Positions 19,146-25,673 of a stretch of DNA of 32,019 nucleotides are shown piece after piece. Both the position numbers and the translations under genes were made by a program. Each line of letters begins with the position of its first letter. The stretch's first letter is position 1. Where the stretch lies: positions 1-32,019 of the forward strand of contig CAMWSV010000004.1 of NCBI GenBank assembly GCA_947177015.1, read 5' to 3'. The notes beneath the pieces were generated by a model. It searched no databases, was not told where the DNA came from, and saw only the letters and a list, made by a program, of their open reading frames with translations. Origin of the DNA: an uncultured Porphyromonadaceae bacterium (GTDB lineage: Bacteria > Bacteroidota > Bacteroidia > Bacteroidales > Muribaculaceae).

Positions 19146-20666
19146 TTATTGATGGGCGGGGCGGAGGAGGTCGTTGACTGTCTTGACGGGGTTGAAAGTG
19201 TCGGCAGGGACTTCGATAAATATGGTGTTCCAGTCAGACATGGCTCCGTTCCAGAGTCCCGGGAGTTCGAGGGCTTTGATAGTGACCCCTTCGCGACTCT
19301 TCTCGGATATAAAACCTGTAGCAGGATCCACAAAGTCGGGGAGATTGAACTTCTTGCCTTCGAAATCCTTGATAGCCACTACGAGATCGACAGGATTGAA
19401 GTGGGTGGCTTCATTGAGCATCTTTTTGGATGCCTTGTTATCGGGGTCGATCTGTGTGGATTCAAGAATCTGAGGTTGTACGGTGCCGTCGGGGCTGTAT
19501 GCGAGGAACGGACCGCCGCCGGGTTCGCCTTCATTCTTCACCATGCCGCACACGCGGAGCGGACGGTTAAATTTCGAGAAGAGATAATCCGCTTCCTCTT
19601 CGGGGCTCATCCGGTCGGCATCATCGTGAGTGACACAGAGCACATTGCGCAGGAACTGAAGCATCTCTTCACGTTCCTCTTCTGAGGGGAGACCCTCCTT
19701 GAGCCGGCGGCAATATCCGTCGATTTTCATTTTTGTACCCGCGAGGATTCCGCCGATCACCTTTTTATATTCGATGGTGGATTCGCGCAAGGCATCAGGC
19801 ACAACGTTGTCGATATTCTTGATGAAGATTACATCAGCATCGAGATCGTTGAGATTCTCGATGAGTGCGCCGTGGCCACCGGGACGGAAGAATAGTTTAT
19901 CGTCTTCGCGATAGGGTTCGCCTGAGGGGAGGGCTGCCACCGTGTCGGTAGAAGGTTTCTGCACACTCAGTGTGATGTCGAGTTTAATACCGTAGTGATG
20001 TTCCATATAAGCCTTCACCTCTTCGATCTTGGCTTCTACCAGTGGCAGATGATCTTCGCTCACTGTGAAATGGAGATGGAGATGCTTATCCTTACCTACG
20101 GCGTATTGCGCCCCCTCGGCGATATGCTCTTCGAGCGGGGTGCGAGACACTCCGGGCACACGGTGGAACTGCAGCAGAGCCTTCGGCAGATGTCCGTAGC
20201 CCAGCCCGGGGGTAGTGAGCAGAACGCTGAGGATATCCTTATAGCGCTTCTCATTAATCAGTGAGTCGATGCTGAGTCCGTAGAGGGTGAGGGTCTCAAG
20301 ATTGAGGATGTGATAGAATGCGAAGTCTTCAATGCGGTTGAAGAAAGTCTTTATAAAATCATTGTCGGGAGTATTTTTCTTGCCGTTGAGGAAGGAGAAG
20401 AGATCCTTAAACATACGCGAAGCCGCGCCTGAGGCGGGAGTCATCTTCATGATTTTTGCGCCTGATGATAGATACTTATCCCAAATCTCCACGCTCTGAC
20501 GGATAAGGTCGGCGGAGGGCACGGTGATGCCGTGGCCCGGGGTGGCTGCCGCTTCGATTGCCAGATAGGGGAAGCCTTCGGAGAGTTGACGGAGTTGCGC
20601 GTTAAGTTTTTCTTCAGAAATACCTCTCTGGCGGAGTGTCTCAAGGTCTTGGGGTGTGATAGTCAT
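19146..20666 (-). CDS. DUF4301 family protein, nucleotidyltransferase-like motifs
   Basis: This 506-aa cytoplasmic protein, with no signal peptide or membrane span, matches my recollection of the Bacteroidetes family DUF4301, which has no assigned function. Visible motifs resemble sugar-nucleotide pyrophosphorylases: MTPASGAASRMFK (75-87) like the N-terminal glycine-rich nucleotide loop, LPKALLQFH (160-168), QKPSTDTVA (236-244), RPGGHGAL (261-268) and IFIKNIDNVV (280-289), the last two like the GGHG and N-x-DN segments of the UDPGP class. A sugar-1-phosphate nucleotidyltransferase-like activity is inferred, not shown. The ATG at 20666 is sound. Upstream lie three dyad repeats, then a lipoprotein gene in the same direction. 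Confidence 0.78.
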   Translation of the reverse strand: MTITPQDLETLRQRGISEEKLNAQLRQLSEGFPYLAIEAAATPGHGITVPSADLIRQSVEIWDKYLSSGAKIMKMTPASGAASRMFKDLFSFLNGKKNTPDNDFIKTFFNRIEDFAFYHILNLETLTLYGLSIDSLINEKRYKDILSVLLTTPGLGYGHLPKALLQFHRVPGVSRTPLEEHIAEGAQYAVGKDKHLHLHFTVSEDHLPLVEAKIEEVKAYMEHHYGIKLDITLSVQKPSTDTVAALPSGEPYREDDKLFFRPGGHGALIENLNDLDADVIFIKNIDNVVPDALRESTIEYKKVIGGILAGTKMKIDGYCRRLKEGLPSEEEREEMLQFLRNVLCVTHDDADRMSPEEEADYLFSKFNRPLRVCGMVKNEGEPGGGPFLAYSPDGTVQPQILESTQIDPDNKASKKMLNEATHFNPVDLVVAIKDFEGKKFNLPDFVDPATGFISEKSREGVTIKALELPGLWNGAMSDWNTIFIEVPADTFNPVKTVNDLLRPAHQ

Positions 20667-20704
20667 AAGTGTATGTTTTTTATTGGTGTAGAATTTTTAT
20701 GGAG

Positions 20705-20770
20705 TAAATACTGATTCAATTTATGTAATGAATATTGATTCAATATGTGAGTAAATATTGATTCAATAGG
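20705..20770. repeat. Three dyad-symmetric repeats upstream of DUF4301
   Basis: Three copies of an element near ATATTGATTCAATAT are centred at 20715, 20739 and 20762 (24 and 23 bp apart). The middle copy is a perfect 7-1-7 palindrome; the outer ones carry one to three changes. They occupy the 126-nt gap between the lipoprotein stop and the DUF4301 start. Operator sites for a dimeric regulator or iteron-like sites would both fit. No known binding consensus was recognised. Confidence 0.75.
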
Positions 20771-20792
20771 TGAGGATCGGGGGCTGAAAAAA

Positions 20793-21536
20793 TCACTGCT
20801 TCTTATTACCCTCGTGTTGCTTGAGGGTGATATGGAGGATTTCAAGTTTGCGGGCGTTGATTACCTGAAATGCTTCCAGACTATCGAGCATAGCCCGCGA
20901 GGAGGTGAATTGCCAGGTGCGGGCAATACAATTCCTTCTTGCGGGGGCAAGAGACACCGACTTGCGCACCGCGCCGTTCATCATATATTCAACGTTGATA
21001 TGCCCGATAGAGTTGTCAGCGGCAAATTCTCCTAATGGAGCATTGAGAGCGCCGGAGAATGCCACTACGGTAAGGCCATCGGCAGAGGTGTAGTTGAGCG
21101 CCTGATCGGGAGGCACCACGGTGGAGGTTACGCTTCGCGATGCATCTCCACCTGCGGCGAGACGGATTGCATCGAATTTCTGACCCGAAAGAGCCGCTAT
21201 CACTTCAAATTGCATATCGTTGGTGACACGTGCAATAATGCCGGTGGCTGTGAGGGGATATTCACCCTTAGCCGATGATAAGATATAATATGGCGCTACT
21301 TCGCGTTGATTGGCTACTTGCGAAAACTCCTTGATGTTATTGTCGATATCCTGGCGCAGCGAGATGATACGGGCGGAGTCTTCAGCGCGCATCTTATTTA
21401 TCTGCGCGATGGAGTCGTGGAGCGAAGCGATCCACTCCTCGCGCTGCGACTGAGCCTTAGCCGGGTTATATTTCTTGCAACTCCCGGCGGCGAAGATCAG
21501 AGCGCAGGGGAGCACCAAGGGGAGATATCTATTCAT
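20793..21536 (-). CDS. Coiled-coil lipoprotein of unknown function
   Basis: This is a 247-aa predicted lipoprotein. The signal peptide ends in a lipobox with Cys20 (FAAGSC) followed by KKY; no acidic export signal follows, so it may face the periplasm. Residues about 28-75 form a predicted coiled coil (SQREEWIASLHDSIAQINKM and onward). The rest, including a conserved-looking SAKGEYPLTATGIIARVTND, is beta-rich and not recognised. Its ATG lies only 44 nt after the relA stop in the same direction, so it is probably co-transcribed with relA. No functional link to (p)ppGpp can be claimed from sequence alone. Confidence 0.75.
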   Translation of the reverse strand: MNRYLPLVLPCALIFAAGSCKKYNPAKAQSQREEWIASLHDSIAQINKMRAEDSARIISLRQDIDNNIKEFSQVANQREVAPYYILSSAKGEYPLTATGIIARVTNDMQFEVIAALSGQKFDAIRLAAGGDASRSVTSTVVPPDQALNYTSADGLTVVAFSGALNAPLGEFAADNSIGHINVEYMMNGAVRKSVSLAPARRNCIARTWQFTSSRAMLDSLEAFQVINARKLEILHITLKQHEGNKKQ

Positions 21537-21545
21537 TTTCTTCGA

Positions 21546-21577
21546 GTTGATGAGTTTATGGGTTGATGAGTTTATGG
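21546..21577. repeat. 16-bp tandem duplication between relA and lipoprotein
   Basis: GTTGATGAGTTTATGG occurs twice in direct tandem (21546-21561 and 21562-21577) and fills most of the 44-nt gap between the relA stop codon and the lipoprotein start. It is a simple duplication that could vary the spacing and hence translational coupling. No known function. Confidence 0.9.
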
Positions 21578-21580
21578 GTT

Positions 21581-23833
21581 TTAGATTCGGGTCACCTCCT
21601 TGACCCCCTTTACGGTGCGTATCTTCTTCATCACTGACGAAAGTTGGGAATTGTCAGAGACACCGATGGTGAGGTAGCCCTGAAACATTCCGGCATTATC
21701 CGTATCCACCGAGATGTTGCGCAGGTTGACGCCCATCTCTTTGGAAATGATGGAGGTGATATTAGCGAGGATGCCGAGATCATCATTGCCGATGATGCGC
21801 ACATTGGCAGAGAGCATATCTCCCGTCTTACCGCTCCATTCCACGGGTATCACGCGATAGGGGTAACGCGCGCGGATGTTGGCGGCATTCGGACAATCCT
21901 TCTTATGCACTTTCACCGTGCCCTCGGAGGAGATGAATCCGAATACGTCATCGCCATATATAGGATTGCAGCACTTGGCAAACTTATAACTCAGACCGGC
22001 GATCGATTTGCCACCGATTACAAGCACATCGCTCTTGGAATCCTCCTTCTCATTTTGCTGAAGCACAAACTCACCCGCCGATACTTTCTCGCCATCGCCC
22101 GTTTCCGCTATGACTTCATCCTGATAAGTCTGGAGGAAGCGCGCCACGTCGAGTTTCTCAGTAGCCATATCCGAATAGAATTCATTGGCAAACTTATAGC
22201 CTGCCTTCTTTATGAGTTTCATCAGTATAGACTCGTCGAGTTCGATCTTGCGATTTTTGGCGCGGCGTTCAAGGAGTTCCTTACCGAGGTCAGCGAGTTT
22301 CTGAGCCTCCTCGTTGAGAGCCTGACGAATCTTATTACGTGCCTTGGTGCTGACCACGATGTTGAGCCAGTCCTGTTTGGGAGTCTGGGTCGAGGAGGTG
22401 ATGATCTCTACAGTGTCGCCGTTCTGGATGCGATGTGTTATCTTGCGGTGTTTGCCATTGACTACGGCTCCAATACACTGCGAACCCACGTTGGAATGAA
22501 TTCTGAAAGCGAAATCCAGCACGGTGGCTCCGGCAGGGAGTTTGAAGAGGTCGCCTTTGGGAGTAAAGGCGTAAATTTCCTTCTCGTAATCATCCATCTT
22601 GAGATGGCGCATCATCTCCATCGGTCCGTCGTGGGCGGATTCGAGAATGTCGCGGATATTATTCATCCACTGGTCGGTGGAATCAGACTTAACCCCCTTA
22701 TATCGCCAATGGGCGGCGAGACCCTTCTCTGCCACGAGGTCCATGCGGCGCGTACGGAACTGCACTTCGACCCACTTGCTTTCGGGACCCATCACCGTGG
22801 CATGAAGCGATTCATAGCCGTTGCTTTTAGGAATTGAGATCCAGTCGCGCATACGGGCAGGGTTAGGGGTGTACATATCGGTGAGGATAGAATAGGCGAG
22901 CCAGCAATCCGACTTCTCCTTCTCAGGCTCCGAATCCAGAATCACGCGGATGGCAAAGAGGTCGTAGATGCCTGATACATCCACTTTCTGCTTCTTCATC
23001 TTGCCCCAGATTGATGAAATCGACTTTGTGCGCCCCTTGATGGAGAACTTGAGTCCGGCGGCTTCGAGTTTCTGCTTCACCGGGTCGATGAAGGATTTGA
23101 TATAAGCATCGCGCGAACGCTTGGTAGCGTTAAGTTTATGCGCTATCTGAGAGTAGATCTCGCGATTCGAATATTTCAGCGAGAGATCTTCGAGTTCGCT
23201 TTTGAGTTTATAGAGTCCGAGGCGGTGGGCGAGTTGGGCGTAAAGGCAATTAGCCTCAAAAGCCACGTCGCGCACCCAATCCTGATCGGGATGCAGATTG
23301 ATGTCGCGCATCAGCACGAGGCACTTCACGATCATGATGATGATCACGCGGATGTCGTCGGCGAGGCTCAGCATCAGTCCGCGGAAGTTGTCCTGATTCA
23401 CGGCATTGTTCTTATTCGAGAATTTCTCAACGGCAGCCACTCCTACAAGCAGCGAAGCCACGTCCTCACCCCAGAGCGAGCGGAGTTCGCTGATGCTGTA
23501 GATCTCATCCTCAAGCATGGGGTAGAGGATTATGGCGAGCATTATATTATGGTCCGGGTCTATGGCATCGGCAAAGAGGAGAGCCGTCTTCAGGGTGAGC
23601 AACGCCTTGGAGATGCCGTGAGTGTTGCGCGGAGTCTCACCGCGTCGCATGGCCTCAATGCAGAGCGACTTTATTTTTGCAATCTCATTTGCCGATAGCG
23701 ACTCGGCGGCGATTGCCTCTACCCGGCGTATCAGCGAGAGTATCTCGCGCCTTTCTGCCACACTAAGCGGAGCGGTAGGGGAGAGGATTGCCCCCTCTGG
23801 TTGAATAGAGGGGTGAGAAATATGTGTTTCCAT
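21581..23833 (-). CDS. relA: RelA/SpoT-family (p)ppGpp synthetase with degenerate hydrolase domain
   Basis: The 750-aa product is a long RSH alarmone enzyme. The ATG at 23833 is used because an in-frame TTG at 23956 lies upstream of the promoter. The N-terminal hydrolase domain is degenerate: the HDxxED metal site reads YPMLED (104-109) and the ADRxHNMR helix reads VKCLVLMR (169-176), so hydrolysis is unlikely. The synthetase (about 265-380) is intact, with YDLFAIRV, RMRDWISIPKSNGYESLH (327-344, RxKD-type), and VEVQFRT with Glu356. TGS (about 415-480), a cysteine-containing segment (KCC at 620-622, C647) and a C-terminal ACT domain (about 675-750) complete it. It likely makes (p)ppGpp during amino-acid starvation. 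Confidence 0.95.
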   Translation of the reverse strand: METHISHPSIQPEGAILSPTAPLSVAERREILSLIRRVEAIAAESLSANEIAKIKSLCIEAMRRGETPRNTHGISKALLTLKTALLFADAIDPDHNIMLAIILYPMLEDEIYSISELRSLWGEDVASLLVGVAAVEKFSNKNNAVNQDNFRGLMLSLADDIRVIIIMIVKCLVLMRDINLHPDQDWVRDVAFEANCLYAQLAHRLGLYKLKSELEDLSLKYSNREIYSQIAHKLNATKRSRDAYIKSFIDPVKQKLEAAGLKFSIKGRTKSISSIWGKMKKQKVDVSGIYDLFAIRVILDSEPEKEKSDCWLAYSILTDMYTPNPARMRDWISIPKSNGYESLHATVMGPESKWVEVQFRTRRMDLVAEKGLAAHWRYKGVKSDSTDQWMNNIRDILESAHDGPMEMMRHLKMDDYEKEIYAFTPKGDLFKLPAGATVLDFAFRIHSNVGSQCIGAVVNGKHRKITHRIQNGDTVEIITSSTQTPKQDWLNIVVSTKARNKIRQALNEEAQKLADLGKELLERRAKNRKIELDESILMKLIKKAGYKFANEFYSDMATEKLDVARFLQTYQDEVIAETGDGEKVSAGEFVLQQNEKEDSKSDVLVIGGKSIAGLSYKFAKCCNPIYGDDVFGFISSEGTVKVHKKDCPNAANIRARYPYRVIPVEWSGKTGDMLSANVRIIGNDDLGILANITSIISKEMGVNLRNISVDTDNAGMFQGYLTIGVSDNSQLSSVMKKIRTVKGVKEVTRI

Positions 23834-23925
23834 AAATCCAATAGTTCTTAAAAGAGAGATTCCGGCGGATTGCCATATATGAGCGGAATGCCTTACGGAA
23901 AAAGATTCCGGAATCAGTGTTGCTA

Positions 23926-23957
23926 CAAACTTACAAAATTTATTGAATCTATGCAAG
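23926..23957 (-). promoter_or_regulatory. Promoter for relA
   Basis: On the - strand, CTTG (23957-23954), a 20-nt spacer and TAAGTTTG (23933-23926) give a perfect -7 box with a near-consensus -33. The start would be near 23919, leaving a ~85-nt leader before the ATG at 23833. The leader includes the small inverted repeat CGGAAT/ATTCCG (23884-23889 and 23905-23910). Confidence 0.75.
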
Positions 23958-24013
23958 AATAATAATGCAAGAATAAATAATAATGTAAGAATAACAAAGA
24001 TTAAAATATAAAA

Positions 24014-24045
24014 TTTGCGATATTTAAAAAAAAACTGTAAATTTG
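24014..24045 (+). promoter_or_regulatory. Promoter for the NSS symporter gene
   Basis: TTTG (24014-24017), a 20-nt spacer and TAAATTTG (24038-24045) match the Bacteroidetes promoter consensus at every fixed position. A second isolated -7 match, TAATTTTG, is at 24090-24097 without a -33 box. The leader to the ATG at 24178 is about 125 nt. Confidence 0.8.
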
Positions 24046-24177
24046 AGCAGTTTTAATCAAAGTCACTGTAGTTTTAACATAATCAAGTGTAATTTTGATT
24101 AAAAATAAAGCAGGGTAAATGTTATGGTTTCCTGCAGGTTTAACTAAATAAGATCACGGTGGAAGTCCGATACATAG

Positions 24178-25581
24178 ATGCAAGCAAAGAGTGCAAGCAA
24201 CGAATTTTCGAGTAAGATAGGCCTTGTGGCAGCCACGTTGGGTTCGGCTGTGGGGCTTGGCAGTATATGGCGTTTCCCTGCTGAAGCGCAGGAAAACGGT
24301 GGCGGAGCGTTCCTCTTGGTATATATCGCCTGTGTGCTTCTGCTCGGTATTCCGGTTATGGTGGCAGAGATGGCGATAGGCAGATCGGGAGGTTTCGCCG
24401 ATCGGCTTGCGGCATCTGATTCGGAGCCTGCTGCGGATGCCAAGAAGAATCCCTGGCGTATGGCAATACTCTTCGGTGTGGTGTCGTCATACATGATTCT
24501 GACGTTCTACATGGTTGTGGCAGGCTGGACGCTGGAGTATCTCGTGGATTCAATCACCGGCACCCTCTATGAAGGCATATCCGCCTCTACGTCCGATTCA
24601 GGAATGGAATCCACATTCCATCAACGTATGGAGGAATATATAGCCTCGGATTGGTCGCCACTCGTCTCCACGTGGGTGGTGATAGCGATGAATGTAGGCA
24701 TCCTTATGCTTGGAGTGAAGAAGGGTATAGAGCGCGCATCCAATATCATGATGCCGGTGCTCTTCGTTCTGCTCCTGATTTTCGGAGTCTATGCGCTTAC
24801 TCTCTCAGGCGCTTCCGAGGGACTGAAATTCTTTTATCATCCCGACTTCTCCAAATTCTCATGGAGCATGATCGTGAATGCTCTGGGACAGACCTTCTTT
24901 TCGCTGAGTCTCGGCACTGGAATCCTCATCACGTACGCATCTTACTATCCGCGCGATACCAGACTCACGAGAACTTCAGCCACAGTGTCAGTGCTCACCA
25001 CGGTGGTGGCGCTGATGATGGGTATGATTATATTCCCGGCAATCTTCACCTACGGACTTGATGTGAACGCCGTGCGCGGCACCACACTGGTGTTTGTAAC
25101 CCTGCCGGAGGTATTTGCCAAATTGCCGGGTTCGCAGTGGTGGTCTATTCTTTTCTTCACCCTTCTGCTGGTGTCGGCGCTGACGAGCACCATCTCTATC
25201 GCAGAGGTGTCGGTGGCTTACGTGCAACGCCATTTCCGCAAGTCACGCCTGAGCGCCACGTTGATCGTGCTGATGCCGCTGGTGGTGTTGAGTTCGCTCT
25301 GTTCGCTTTCTTTCGGCAGACTCGATGACCTTCTCATCTTCGGATACACCATTTTTAATTTCCTCGATACATTCACCACCAACTATATGCTCCCCATCAC
25401 GGCGCTTGTAGGGGTGGTATACATAGGATGGTTCGCCCCCAAGGGCATCCTCAGGGACGAAATCACCAACTACGGCACCACCGGGCGCTTTATGAGTCCG
25501 CTGATGCAGTTTATCATCAGATACCCCGCTCCGATACTCATATTCATCATCCTGCTGAGCGGAATAATTGGGGTGAGATAA
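24178..25581 (+). CDS. Sodium-dependent transporter, NSS (SNF) family
   Basis: The 467-aa inner-membrane protein belongs to the neurotransmitter:sodium symporter family (LeuT/MhsT fold), which imports amino acids or related small molecules with Na+. The first transmembrane helix carries the family signature GSAVGLGSIWRFP (22-34), equivalent to the broken helix that binds substrate and sodium in LeuT. Downstream are about eleven hydrophobic segments, and the region around SALTSTISIAEV fits TM8 with the second sodium site. The short C-terminus favours the 11-TM bacterial subgroup. Substrate cannot be assigned. It has a near-perfect promoter and is divergent from relA. Confidence 0.93.
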   Translation: MQAKSASNEFSSKIGLVAATLGSAVGLGSIWRFPAEAQENGGGAFLLVYIACVLLLGIPVMVAEMAIGRSGGFADRLAASDSEPAADAKKNPWRMAILFGVVSSYMILTFYMVVAGWTLEYLVDSITGTLYEGISASTSDSGMESTFHQRMEEYIASDWSPLVSTWVVIAMNVGILMLGVKKGIERASNIMMPVLFVLLLIFGVYALTLSGASEGLKFFYHPDFSKFSWSMIVNALGQTFFSLSLGTGILITYASYYPRDTRLTRTSATVSVLTTVVALMMGMIIFPAIFTYGLDVNAVRGTTLVFVTLPEVFAKLPGSQWWSILFFTLLLVSALTSTISIAEVSVAYVQRHFRKSRLSATLIVLMPLVVLSSLCSLSFGRLDDLLIFGYTIFNFLDTFTTNYMLPITALVGVVYIGWFAPKGILRDEITNYGTTGRFMSPLMQFIIRYPAPILIFIILLSGIIGVR

Positions 25582-25606
25582 AGATACGAAATGATTACGA
25601 TAATCT

Positions 25607-25625
25607 ATCCGGGATTTCACCGGAT
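25607..25625 (+). other. Small stem-loop before the amylase gene
   Basis: ATCCGG (25607-25612) and CCGGAT (25620-25625) form a 6-bp stem around a 7-nt loop in the 92-nt gap after the symporter stop. No T-run follows; downstream is AT-rich sequence leading to the amylase ATG. Too short to call a terminator with confidence. Confidence 0.4.
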
Positions 25626-25673
25626 CATTACTTAATTATATTAAATTATACTTAACTAAAAAATTCTTAAATC

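Larger units (their letters stand above)
23834..24177. promoter_or_regulatory. Divergent relA / symporter intergenic region
   Basis: This 344-nt AT-rich region has a leftward relA promoter and a rightward symporter promoter. Between them are three short direct repeats of ATG(C/T)AAGAATAA type starting at 23951, 23965 and 23983. The perfect 11-bp inverted repeat TTTTAATCAAA (24051-24061) and TTTGATTAAAA (24094-24104) lies just after the rightward -7 box. A further small GCAGG/CCTGC hairpin is at 24110-24135. No gene was recognised here. Confidence 0.6.

Noticed and set aside
20705-20770. Possible mini CRISPR array or plasmid-type origin iterons
   Set aside because: There are only three short, imperfect copies with ~9-bp separators, no cas genes and no replication gene nearby. 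Operator sites are more likely.
21644-22837. A 397-codon open frame antisense to relA
   Set aside because: It lies entirely inside the well-supported RSH gene on the other strand. Its translation shows no recognisable domain, so it is a codon-usage shadow.
23834-23956. Upstream TTG start for relA
   Set aside because: It sits upstream of or within the relA promoter (-7 at 23926-23933) and adds 41 non-homologous residues.
24131-24138. CCTGCAGG palindrome before the symporter gene
   Set aside because: It is a single 8-bp palindrome of the kind expected by chance; nothing else suggests function.
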